DNA of 15,923 nucleotides from Porphyromonadaceae bacterium UBA4277 (GTDB taxonomy: Bacteria; Bacteroidota; Bacteroidia; Bacteroidales; Muribaculaceae): the NCBI GenBank assembly GCA_002395965.1, contig DGVT01000111.1:1-15923 (forward strand). The letters run 5' to 3'. A program made the position numbers and the translations under genes. A model generated the notes under the pieces. It saw only the letters and a program-made list of their open reading frames with translations, was not told the DNA's origin and did no database searches. Of the stretch, positions 6,780 to 13,838 are shown one piece after another; the first letter of the stretch is position 1; each line of letters begins with the position of its first letter.

Positions 6780-8843
6780 TCAGTTCATTCGTTTCAGAAC
6801 ATTATAACTTGGGAGTATGCCCAGCTCTCCGGCCTTGCTCAAGTCGGCCATGCCTCGATCTTTGTTACCCATGCGCAGATACACCAACCCACGGTTGTAG
6901 TAGGCCTCGGCAAAGTCGGGTTTAATGTCAATCACCTTATTATAACAGCTGATTGACTCGGTATAGTCGCCTAATTGCAGGCAAATGTTACCTTTATTAT
7001 AATAGGCATAAGCGTTTTTGGGCGATAGTTTAATCACTGCATCAAAGTCGGCAATGGCACTTTTCAGTTCACCCGACTCCTCACTGCGGTGCAGCATGGC
7101 TTGCGTTGTCGCATCGCCACCGGGCACGACATCGGTTGCAGCCCCGGCCCGAGCCATTTGCCACTTCAGGTAATGAGCATTGGCGCGAATGAAATAAGAA
7201 ACCGGGTAGTCTTCATTCAGCGCTATAGCTTTATTGGCATCGACAATGGCCGCATCAGGATTTTTGACGTGCAAGTAGTCGATGGCACGGCCTATGTAGT
7301 CAACAGCACGCGGCTTTGATGTGCTCAGCAGGCCGTTGTAGTAATCAATGCTTGCAAAACGCCGATGAATCTGGCCCTCGGTCAGCACTACGGGCCCGGC
7401 TGTAAGAGTCAACGTGGCCGAAAGCATTTGCATATCGTTCAAGTCGCTTATTTCCTTAACATAGGCAGTCCTGCCGTTCAGCTTATTGTCGTGGGCGTAG
7501 TAAGTGAGCAGATATAATGGCTCGGGGGTGATTTCGACATTGCTGTTCTGTATGTGTCCGCGCTGCTTATTGTCATACTCTGGCTTGATGGGGTTTTCGG
7601 CCGCTACGGTCAGCAGGGTGTTAAAGCGGTTCATTATTTCATCGTCGCTCTCAGGCTCTTCCTCGCCCGATTGAGCACGCTGCTCGGCTCGTTGCCGTGC
7701 AGCATCAGCTTCGATTTGGGCTGGATTGAAATCGCTCACTTTAGTCTTCTTTTGCTTGAAAATGGCTAATGCCCGGTCATAGTCGGCGTTACCACCCTTG
7801 GCATCGCCCATCTTACGCTTTGCCTCGCCGCGCGCCATGTAGCCGGCTTCAAACTTGGGGTATTTTTTCAACACCCTATCATAGTCGGCAACAGCCTTGC
7901 GATACTGCCCGGTGTTAAAATATAGCATAGCCCGGTTGTAAAGAGCCATGAAATTGTCGGGCTGCCCGTTGAGCACATAGGTGAAGTCGTCGATTGCTTT
8001 ATTATTCTCCCCCACCTCGGCAAGCAGCAAGCCGCGGTTATAATGTCCCTCCATGGTCGAAGGATTCAGGCTGATGGCGTAGTCATAGTCGGCCATAGCC
8101 CCGAAGTAATCATCGAGCTTATATTTCATGAATGCTCGATTAATGAAATAGCCGGCATAATGAGGCTCAAGCTTAATGGCTTCGTCCATATCTGCCAGAG
8201 CTCCCTGATAGTCCTGCTTGTGACGCATCAGCACCTCTGCCCGCAGTACAAAAGCGTTAGCATTCTTATTTGAAATGTCGATGCTCTTGGTTATATTCTC
8301 CAGAGCAGCGACCGTGTCGCCCATCGACAAATTAAGGTGGGCAAGACCAAGGTAGGCACGATCATTCTTTGGGTCGAGTTTGATGAGCTTGTCATAGCTT
8401 TCTCGCGCCGCATCAAAGTCCTTTATCTCATCTTGGCACACAGCCCTGTTGAGCAGGAATGCCTTCTCTTCGGGCATTAGTTTCAAGCCCTCGGTATAGT
8501 CGTCGATGGCTCCGCGAAAGTCGTGAAGGTTCTGGCGAGCCACACCGCGCACCTGATAGGCATCCACAATAAATGGATTACGCTCGATTGCCATGGTGGC
8601 ATCTTCGGCCGCTCCTTTGAAATCTTCAAGATTTATCTTTGCAATGCCTCTGAACAGGTAAGGCTCGGCAAGGAATGGCTTAGCTTTAATAACCTGATTG
8701 AAATATTGTATCGAAAGCACATAGTCTTCAAAGTACAGCGAGTTGCGGCCGATGCGCATCACCTGGTCAGTATTAATCTGAGCCATAGCAGTCAGCATCG
8801 TCGCTAATAACGTCACAATGGTTATGAAAATCCTCCTATGCAT
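6780..8843 (-). CDS. Secreted tetratricopeptide-repeat (TPR) protein
   Basis: A 687-residue protein with an N-terminal signal peptide (MHRRIFITIVTLLATMLTAMA, cleavage probably before Q22), so periplasmic or outer-membrane associated. Residues ~25-365 form about ten 34-residue TPR units, with repeated patterns such as AYxxRGxAxxxxxDxxGAxxDYxxAIxLxP. A charged Ala/Arg/Glu linker (~370-400) and a non-TPR segment (~400-505, beta-like, LTLTAGPVVLTEGQ) follow. Residues ~515-675 carry about four more TPRs. TPR arrays are protein-binding scaffolds, and no catalytic motif is visible. It is the first gene of a likely operon with the lipoprotein (10 bp downstream) and the MBL-fold hydrolase. Partner and process are unknown. 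Confidence 0.88.
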   Translation of the reverse strand: MHRRIFITIVTLLATMLTAMAQINTDQVMRIGRNSLYFEDYVLSIQYFNQVIKAKPFLAEPYLFRGIAKINLEDFKGAAEDATMAIERNPFIVDAYQVRGVARQNLHDFRGAIDDYTEGLKLMPEEKAFLLNRAVCQDEIKDFDAARESYDKLIKLDPKNDRAYLGLAHLNLSMGDTVAALENITKSIDISNKNANAFVLRAEVLMRHKQDYQGALADMDEAIKLEPHYAGYFINRAFMKYKLDDYFGAMADYDYAISLNPSTMEGHYNRGLLLAEVGENNKAIDDFTYVLNGQPDNFMALYNRAMLYFNTGQYRKAVADYDRVLKKYPKFEAGYMARGEAKRKMGDAKGGNADYDRALAIFKQKKTKVSDFNPAQIEADAARQRAEQRAQSGEEEPESDDEIMNRFNTLLTVAAENPIKPEYDNKQRGHIQNSNVEITPEPLYLLTYYAHDNKLNGRTAYVKEISDLNDMQMLSATLTLTAGPVVLTEGQIHRRFASIDYYNGLLSTSKPRAVDYIGRAIDYLHVKNPDAAIVDANKAIALNEDYPVSYFIRANAHYLKWQMARAGAATDVVPGGDATTQAMLHRSEESGELKSAIADFDAVIKLSPKNAYAYYNKGNICLQLGDYTESISCYNKVIDIKPDFAEAYYNRGLVYLRMGNKDRGMADLSKAGELGILPSYNVLKRMN

Positions 8844-8868
8844 TGTTTTGCTTTTCCTTTATAACATG

Positions 8869-8876
8869 CAAAGTTA
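8869..8876 (-). promoter_or_regulatory. Likely -7 promoter element for the TPR/lipoprotein/MBL operon
   Basis: On the minus strand the sequence is TAACTTTG followed by CA, identical to the mdh -7 element at 15097 and to the Bacteroidetes consensus. It lies 25 bp before the TPR start, giving a leader of about 20 nt. No clear TTTG is found 19-21 nt upstream. Confidence 0.5.
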
Positions 8877-9115
8877 GAATAATATTGTATGTTGACCGCC
8901 ATACTTAACGTAGTTTAACCACACCACCAATACATCGACGGCATGAAACCGGCTATTAACCAAACGTCCTAATTAGGTCAAGAAAAATCTAAAACTTATA
9001 AAGATATAAAATTGTGAAAAAGCGACCCGTAAAGCTAACCCACTAATTGTCAGCCACTGGGAGACAGAAACCGCAACCACTCGAAATTTTTCTTGACAAA
9101 AAAATGCGAAAAACG

Positions 9116-9146
9116 CTTGCAGGTTCAGAAAAAAGCAGTACCTTTG
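9116..9146 (+). promoter_or_regulatory. Bacteroidetes-type promoter of tRNA-Gln
   Basis: CTTG at 9116-9119 (-33) and TACCTTTG at 9139-9146 (-7) are separated by 19 nt, fitting the sigma-ABfr consensus TTTG-N19-21-TAnnTTTG. Transcription would start near 9153, ten bases before the mature tRNA. A sigma70-like TTGACA at 9093-9098 is also present, but its spacing is wrong for this -7. Confidence 0.75.
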
Positions 9147-9162
9147 CATCGCATTTGGGAAT

Positions 9163-9233
9163 TGTCCTGTGGTGTAACGGTAGCACACCGGATTCTGGTT
9201 CCGTTTGCGTGGGTTCGAATCCTACCAGGACAA
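9163..9233 (+). tRNA. tRNA-Gln (anticodon CUG)
   Basis: Folds as a full cloverleaf. The acceptor is TGTCCTG with CAGGACA, the discriminator A is at 9233 and CCA is not encoded. The D stem is GTGT with GCAC. The anticodon arm CCGGA / TCCGT has loop TTCTGGT, giving anticodon CTG at 9195-9197, which reads CAG. The T arm is GTGGG / CCTAC with loop TTCGAAT. The anticodon region is very like E. coli tRNA-Gln(CUG), except that pair 27-43 is C-U, a mismatch at the base of the stem. Confidence 0.95.
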
Positions 9234-9242
9234 CAACTTTAC

Positions 9243-9269
9243 AGTGACCGTGATTGCGCGGTCACTTTT
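9243..9269 (+). terminator. Hairpin terminator/attenuator between tRNA-Gln and rpsP
   Basis: Stem GTGACCG (9244-9250) pairs with CGGTCAC (9259-9265). It can be extended by an A-T pair outside and a T-G and a G-C pair inside, leaving loop ATTG. TTTT follows. It fits an intrinsic terminator for the tRNA. It ends 41 bp before rpsP, for which no separate full promoter is visible, so it may instead be a partial terminator through which rpsP is read. Confidence 0.65.
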
Positions 9270-9310
9270 AGTGTCAACTAACATATATAAATTTAAACTA
9301 ATTATCTAAC

Positions 9311-9892
9311 ATGGCAGTTAAAATCAGATTACAACGTCACGGTCACAAAGACTATGCGTTCTATCCCATTGTCATCGCCGATAGCAGGGCACCACGAGAT
9401 GGTAGATTTATTGAAAGGATTGGTTCTTATAACCCCAACACTAATCCTGCTACAATAAGTTTAAATTTCGAGCGCGCACTCTATTGGATTAACGTTGGTG
9501 CTCAACCCACCGACACAGTTCGTAACATCCTCAGCCGCGAAGGCGTGATGCTGATGAAGCATCTGCAGGGCGGTGTGAAGAAAGGCGCATTTGACCAGGC
9601 CGAGGCCGAGCGTCGTTTCAATGCTTGGAAGGCTGAAAAGGCTGCAAAGCTTGAAGCCATCAAGAACGAAGAGCGCGAAGGCAAGAAAGCCGCAGCCAAG
9701 AAGGCACTTGAAGAAGAAATCAAGAAGAACGAAGCAAAAGCTGAGGCTGTTGCCAAGAAGCGTGCTGAGATTGCTGCTGCCAAGGCTGCTGCCGAGGCCG
9801 AGGCTATCAAGGCTGCTCAAGATGCTGCCGCTGCCGAGCAAAACACCGAAGAAGCTGCTCCCGCTGCCGAGGAAGCTCCCGCCGAGGCATAA
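9311..9892 (+). CDS. rpsP: 30S ribosomal protein S16 with long C-terminal extension
   Basis: Binds 16S rRNA early in small-subunit assembly. Residues 1 to about 90 are a normal S16 domain (start MAVKIRLQRHGHKDYAFYPI, then VIADSRAPRDGRFIERIGSYNP). S16 is normally 80-90 residues, but this protein has 193. The remainder is a Lys/Glu/Ala-rich segment likely to form a long charged helix (~100-175), ending in an acidic Ala/Glu/Pro tail (EEAAPAAEEAPAEA). Extended S16 proteins are usual in Bacteroidetes, so this is a lineage trait rather than a fusion error. It is not followed by rimM/trmD as in many bacteria. It lies behind tRNA-Gln and ends at a strong terminator. Confidence 0.97.
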   Translation: MAVKIRLQRHGHKDYAFYPIVIADSRAPRDGRFIERIGSYNPNTNPATISLNFERALYWINVGAQPTDTVRNILSREGVMLMKHLQGGVKKGAFDQAEAERRFNAWKAEKAAKLEAIKNEEREGKKAAAKKALEEEIKKNEAKAEAVAKKRAEIAAAKAAAEAEAIKAAQDAAAAEQNTEEAAPAAEEAPAEA

Positions 9893-9923
9893 GCACAGCA
9901 AGCCAACCGCTTTATTACAACTT

Positions 9924-9965
9924 AAACAGGGCGTTAACCACACCATCAGGTTAACGCCCTGTTTT
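9924..9965 (+). terminator. Strong intrinsic terminator after rpsP
   Basis: Perfect 13-bp stem CAGGGCGTTAACC (9927-9939) with GGTTAACGCCCTG (9949-9961), a 9-nt loop, flanking A-T pairs and TTTT at 9962-9965. It begins 31 bp after the rpsP stop. Confidence 0.92.
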
Positions 9966-10132
9966 CGGTTATAACCACCCTATTATCACCCCATGCATGG
10001 AGACTGGCAGGCCTACAGCAGCATAAACGGCTCTCACGCAAAGCCTTCACGACATAGAGAAGATGTTGCTGTCACAATGATTGTGCGATTGTAGTTTTAT
10101 AGAGTTCACGTTATCTTTAGCAAAATCTTTAG

Positions 10133-10174
10133 TAACATTTACAAATGTTAAGTAAAAATCTTGCCACTTAACAT
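10133..10174. promoter_or_regulatory. Candidate operator: overlapping inverted repeats
   Basis: TAACATTT-AC-AAATGTTA at 10133-10150 is a perfect palindrome with 8-bp arms. Its right part also pairs with a third copy: ATGTTAAGT (10145-10153) against ACTTAACAT (10166-10174), separated by 12 nt. Three TAACAT half-sites just upstream of the -7-like element of the downstream gene could bind a dimeric regulator. No regulator gene is nearby to test this with. Confidence 0.35.
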
Positions 10175-10193
10175 CAAATTAAAAATTAATTTG

Positions 10194-10201
10194 TAATTTT
10201 G
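10194..10201 (+). promoter_or_regulatory. Possible -7 promoter element for the DUF3667-type gene
   Basis: TAATTTTG matches TAnnTTTG and lies 36 bp before the preferred ATG. No TTTG sits at the usual -33 distance (the nearest TTG is 30 nt upstream). If real, it may need an activator. Confidence 0.35.
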
Positions 10202-10237
10202 TAAATTCATAAAAAATAACGGGCAATTTTGCGATTA

Positions 10238-11212
10238 ATGAAACTTCACAGCTTAAAATCATGGCAACAACTGTGGCAGCGTTTTCAGCGCTGGCAAAGG
10301 GAGCCAATGTCGTATGAATTTGCCAGGCAGGAGGTCAATCATTGCGCAAATTGCGGCCATGACTATACAGGCAACTTCTGCCCATACTGCTCTCAGCAGT
10401 GCGGTGTGGGACGCATAGGCTGGGAGACGGTGAGAAAAGGCGTGATGGAAGTGTGGGGGCTGCACTCACGATCTATGATTTACAGCTTGTTACAGCTAAT
10501 GATTCGCCCGGGATATTTTATCAACGACTACATAAACGGCCGGCGCCAGGTGAGCTTTCCGCCGGTGAAAATGCTGATTCTCATGAGCGTTGTCAGCGTT
10601 CTTATCGACAAGCTGACAATCAAGAGTCACACTATGGAAAGAGCTGCCGAAACCATATTCAAAGGTCATTATCATTTCACCGACACACTGCTCACATGGT
10701 TTCAGTCTAATCCGGGCTGGGGATGGTTAATGGTTAATTTGTTTTTGCTGGTTCCGATATGGCTACTGTTGCGCCACTCTCCCCTCAACCGCAAGCACAC
10801 TCTGCCTCAGGGCTTTTTCATCATAGTTTTCCTGAGCATTCAGTCGCTAATCATCGACAATATTGCCGACTGCTCTTTCAGCATCCTTTATCTGATAAGC
10901 CCCATCCTTGTTGTTATCACTTTCAAGCAGCTATTCGGCTATGGCATCTGGGGAACGACATGGCGAACATTGATAGCTCTCACCAGCGGCGCGGTATTAG
11001 CACTGTCGGCAGCAATGATCTACGACACGTTTGAAAACCGGGCCACGCTCTTCACATGGAACATAGTGGCCATGCTGGCAATAAACATCATCATATTGGG
11101 AATAGGAACATGGATCGACAAGCTGTGCGAAAACAGGAGAATAAAGAAAAACAGATATGACCAGACGACTGCAGCCGACACAAGCAGGTTATGCTTGGAA
11201 TCGGCTTGCTGA
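10238..11212 (+). CDS. DUF3667-type membrane protein with N-terminal zinc ribbon
   Basis: A 324-residue protein. The N-terminal cytoplasmic part carries a four-cysteine zinc ribbon, C36-x2-C39 ... C48-x2-C51 (CANCGHDYTGNFCPYC). The segment ITYSLLQLMIRPGYF-like region (~80-95, LMIRPGYFINDYINGRR) and FPPVKMLI follow, a pattern I know from DUF3667 proteins of Bacteroidetes. About six hydrophobic segments follow (~112-125, 163-180, 193-208, 217-230, 243-262, 273-293). ATG at 10238 is preferred over an in-frame TTG three codons upstream. The function of the family is not known to me; no catalytic motif is visible. It is the first plus-strand gene after the rpsP terminator and lies 65 bp before the PAP2 gene, with which it may be co-transcribed. 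Confidence 0.8.
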   Translation: MKLHSLKSWQQLWQRFQRWQREPMSYEFARQEVNHCANCGHDYTGNFCPYCSQQCGVGRIGWETVRKGVMEVWGLHSRSMIYSLLQLMIRPGYFINDYINGRRQVSFPPVKMLILMSVVSVLIDKLTIKSHTMERAAETIFKGHYHFTDTLLTWFQSNPGWGWLMVNLFLLVPIWLLLRHSPLNRKHTLPQGFFIIVFLSIQSLIIDNIADCSFSILYLISPILVVITFKQLFGYGIWGTTWRTLIALTSGAVLALSAAMIYDTFENRATLFTWNIVAMLAINIIILGIGTWIDKLCENRRIKKNRYDQTTAADTSRLCLESAC

Positions 11213-11277
11213 TGCGACCGGTCTCAATTCATAGTCAAACGAATAAACAGTAAAATATGAACTAAACATTTAGCATA

Positions 11278-13089
11278 ATGATGAAAAAATTTATACCCTT
11301 ATTTCTCTCATCAATCATCGGATTCCTGCCGGCAATGTCCCGGCAGACAACCACCCTACCCGACTCATCGGCCGTTGCGCAGGTGGCCGTCGGTTCTGAC
11401 GAAGTTGGTGAGACCGATTTCACGCCACAGGCGTGCAATCCAGAAGCCTTAGTGAGTGAAACCGACAGCCATTCAGCCATTGGCGACAAAGAAAAAGAAA
11501 CACAAGCAGGCACGACAACGGCTCCCGCATTATCACTAAACAGTGGGCCGACTTATGAGCCGCCCAAGGCTCCTGATTTCAACTTCATCAAGAACCGTAC
11601 CAATCCGGCTACCAAGCCCTATAAATTTCTTGACGACCAGACTTGGGTGGGAATACCTATTTTCCTTGCCGGCTTGATAGCTAAAGGCGAAAAGGAAGCG
11701 TTCCGCCAGAACTATAACAACCCCAACACTCGCATCAGGCTCATAAAATACAACTTTCACAATGAGATTGACAACTACACTCAATATGTGCCATTAGCAT
11801 TGACGTTAGGCCTGAAGATTGGAACAGTGGAAGGTCGTTCGAGTTGGCCGCGTTTCTGGGCGTCGTCGGCAGTCTCAGCAGCAATCATGGCAGGTCTTGT
11901 GAATGGCATTAAATACACGGCGAGCGAGATGCGTCCCGACGGCAGCACTCGCAACTCCTGGCCCTCGGGCCACACAGCCACAGCATTTCTTGCTGCTACA
12001 ATCTTACACAAGGAATATGGATTGACACGCTCGCCATGGTATTCGGTGGGAGCATATACGCTTGCCACCGCCACCGGTGTGATGCGAGTGCTTAACAACC
12101 GCCACTGGGTGAGCGACGTGCTTTCGGGAGCTGGCATTGGAATAATGTCGGTGGAACTGGGCTATGGCCTGATGGACCTGCTGTTTAAGGGAAGAGGCTT
12201 GATGCGCAACGACCTGAGTGTGTATCCAGACCTGCGAAAAAACCCATCTTTCTTCGCAATATCAATGGGTATTGGGCTTGGAAATCGCAACCTCACATTG
12301 CCGGGCATAGATTACAATTTGCCCGAGGAATTAATTGAAGAGGGCGAAGCTACCGTCAGCGAGCCTCTCAAACTGAAATTCAGGATGGCAACTGTTATGG
12401 GAGCAGAGGGCGCATACTTTTTCAATCCCTACATCGGCGTAGGCGGGCGACTGCGCGTTAAGAGCACCCCAATCAACGGATGGAGCGCTTTTGCCCTTAG
12501 CGAGAACAATTATTTGAAAGAAATGATGTCTGATCCGGTAATGGCAAACACGGTGCAAAACGTTAAGCTAACCATCGAGAGTGATCACATCACCGAGTTT
12601 GCCGCCGATGCAGGTGTGTATTTCAGCTTGCCATTGTCGTCACGCTTCGCACTGGGCTCGAAGTTGCTTGTAGGCCGTAGCATTATGGATGACATCGATG
12701 TCAATGCTGCATACGATGGTACCAAGATGAATGTTAACTTTGATGCTGACTCTGATGAACAAATGTTCATCCCCACCGATGAGAAAGTATCTTGTAATTG
12801 GGACTATGTGAATGTGGGAGCTACCAACTCGATGAAGTTCGGAACAGGCATTTCGCTGACCTACGCGCACAAGAATTCATTCTCATGGCGTGTGTTCTGC
12901 GATTATGACTATGCGCGCAAGACCTTCAAAGCCGAATATAATCCATTGGCATTCATCAAAGACATGTCACCAGAAATGGGAGCCATTTTGGAAATGTATG
13001 GCATGAATCTGTCGAAGCCCTACACATCAAGCACACGCAAGTCGTTGCATCAGTGGGTGCTGGGCGGCGCATTCTGCGTTTCTTTCTGA
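11278..13089 (+). CDS. PAP2-family phosphatase with C-terminal outer-membrane beta-barrel
   Basis: A 603-residue envelope phosphatase. N-terminal signal peptide (~1-21), a low-complexity Ser/Thr/Glu-rich linker (~22-95), then a PAP2/acid-phosphatase domain (~115-305) with all three motifs: K212-x6-R219-P220 (KYTASEMRP), PSGH at 229-232, and R270-x5-H276-x3-D280 (RVLNNRHWVSD). H232 and H276 are the expected nucleophile and partner residues. Residues ~310-603 alternate like transmembrane beta-strands and end in CVSF, with the terminal Phe usual for outer-membrane barrels. Known PAP2 enzymes act on lipid phosphates such as undecaprenyl diphosphate, phosphatidylglycerol phosphate or lipid A. The substrate here is unknown. 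The start could be the second ATG (11281). A 241-residue barrel gene begins 23 bp downstream. Confidence 0.88.
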   Translation: MMKKFIPLFLSSIIGFLPAMSRQTTTLPDSSAVAQVAVGSDEVGETDFTPQACNPEALVSETDSHSAIGDKEKETQAGTTTAPALSLNSGPTYEPPKAPDFNFIKNRTNPATKPYKFLDDQTWVGIPIFLAGLIAKGEKEAFRQNYNNPNTRIRLIKYNFHNEIDNYTQYVPLALTLGLKIGTVEGRSSWPRFWASSAVSAAIMAGLVNGIKYTASEMRPDGSTRNSWPSGHTATAFLAATILHKEYGLTRSPWYSVGAYTLATATGVMRVLNNRHWVSDVLSGAGIGIMSVELGYGLMDLLFKGRGLMRNDLSVYPDLRKNPSFFAISMGIGLGNRNLTLPGIDYNLPEELIEEGEATVSEPLKLKFRMATVMGAEGAYFFNPYIGVGGRLRVKSTPINGWSAFALSENNYLKEMMSDPVMANTVQNVKLTIESDHITEFAADAGVYFSLPLSSRFALGSKLLVGRSIMDDIDVNAAYDGTKMNVNFDADSDEQMFIPTDEKVSCNWDYVNVGATNSMKFGTGISLTYAHKNSFSWRVFCDYDYARKTFKAEYNPLAFIKDMSPEMGAILEMYGMNLSKPYTSSTRKSLHQWVLGGAFCVSF

Positions 13090-13112
13090 AAAACATTTAA
13101 TATTTTAATTAT

Positions 13113-13838
13113 ATGGTAAAAAAACTATTTTTATTATTGATTATTACCTGTATTAGCCAAATGGGATGGGCCCAAAACTGTTACATCCCCTATAAAGGCT
13201 ACGACGGTGAGAACAAGAACGAGATTTCGGCCTACGTCATGGGAGGTACGAATGTCGTTACCGATGGCTTTGGAGGTCTTGAGGCTTCCTATACCCGCCA
13301 CATCACTCCACGATGGCATGTGGGTGGTGATGCGCAGATGCAATTCGGCAAAGAGCTGTTCTCGGTTGATGTGCAAGGAGGATATCGATTACCCATCAAG
13401 TACGGAAACATTGATTTCAGTGCCAAGGTGATGTATAACTTCTATCATAAGTTTGGCTTCCACGAGATGGCATATAACATCTCGGCTACTTGGGAGAGTG
13501 CCTATGTGGATCTCCGCCTGGGCGAGACGCTCGTGCACTACCATAGCCATGTGTGGGGCATAGGATGGGGCTATACCGAGACTCCATTGCTCACCTTTGG
13601 TTTCGGCGCCAACATCCGTCACCGCAACAACCCCTGGAACTTGGGCTTGTTCTTCCGTAATTACGATGATTTCTACTACGAGAACTGGAACATCAACTGG
13701 GGCATACGCTGGTATGCCAAGGTTAAGGAACAATGGCGATTGTTCGGCGAATTCAACATTCGTCCGGCAGGTTCGATAAGCCAATTAGCCAGTAAATATG
13801 AGGGCTCGGTAAAAATAGGTTTAAAATACAAATGGTAA
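13113..13838 (+). CDS. Small outer-membrane beta-barrel protein, unknown function
   Basis: A 241-residue protein with a signal peptide (MVKKLFLLLIITCISQMGWA, cleavage before Q21). The mature part is built of alternating aromatic/hydrophobic strands (YVMGGTNVVTDGFGGLEASY, WHVGGDAQMQFG, LFGEFNIRP) and ends VKIGLKYKW, a terminal aromatic typical of outer-membrane barrels. The length suits roughly 8-12 strands. No enzymatic motif is recognised. It sits between the PAP2-barrel gene (23 bp upstream) and the phosphoesterase lipoprotein gene (overlapping by 7 bp if that gene starts at 13832), so it is very likely translated from the same mRNA. A structural partner or a pore for the two phosphatases is an inference from position only. 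Confidence 0.8.
   Translation: MVKKLFLLLIITCISQMGWAQNCYIPYKGYDGENKNEISAYVMGGTNVVTDGFGGLEASYTRHITPRWHVGGDAQMQFGKELFSVDVQGGYRLPIKYGNIDFSAKVMYNFYHKFGFHEMAYNISATWESAYVDLRLGETLVHYHSHVWGIGWGYTETPLLTFGFGANIRHRNNPWNLGLFFRNYDDFYYENWNINWGIRWYAKVKEQWRLFGEFNIRPAGSISQLASKYEGSVKIGLKYKW

Larger units (their letters stand above)
8844..9162. other. Divergent intergenic region between TPR operon and tRNA-Gln
   Basis: 319 bp without a credible gene. It holds the TPR -7 element (minus strand), a perfect 10-bp palindrome CCTAATTAGG at 8968-8977 and the tRNA promoter at 9116-9146. Short open frames here overlap the tRNA and look non-coding. No other structured RNA is evident. Confidence 0.7.
9966..10237 (+). other. 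Intergenic region before the envelope block, with palindromes
   Basis: About 270 bp without a supported gene. A 33-codon open frame (9993-10094) has nothing to support it. Visible structures are the palindrome CACAAT-G-ATTGTG at 10073-10085, the palindromes described for 10133-10174, and an AT-rich stretch with a -7-like element at 10194. Confidence 0.6.

Noticed and set aside
9047..9281. Overlapping short plus-strand frames across the tRNA
   Set aside because: They run through the tRNA-Gln gene and its terminator and so cannot be independent proteins.
9461..9946. 161-codon minus-strand open frame rich in Leu/Ser
   Set aside because: Antisense of the Ala/Lys/Glu-rich rpsP tail; the low-complexity composition is a mirror of that tail.
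10073..10085. Palindrome CACAAT-G-ATTGTG as an operator
   Set aside because: Short, isolated and more than 100 bp from the nearest promoter-like element; a chance palindrome in AT-rich DNA is likely.
9993..10094. 33-codon open frame after the rpsP terminator (starts MHGDWQAYSS)
   Set aside because: No promoter directly ahead, no recognisable protein features, and such a length is expected by chance.
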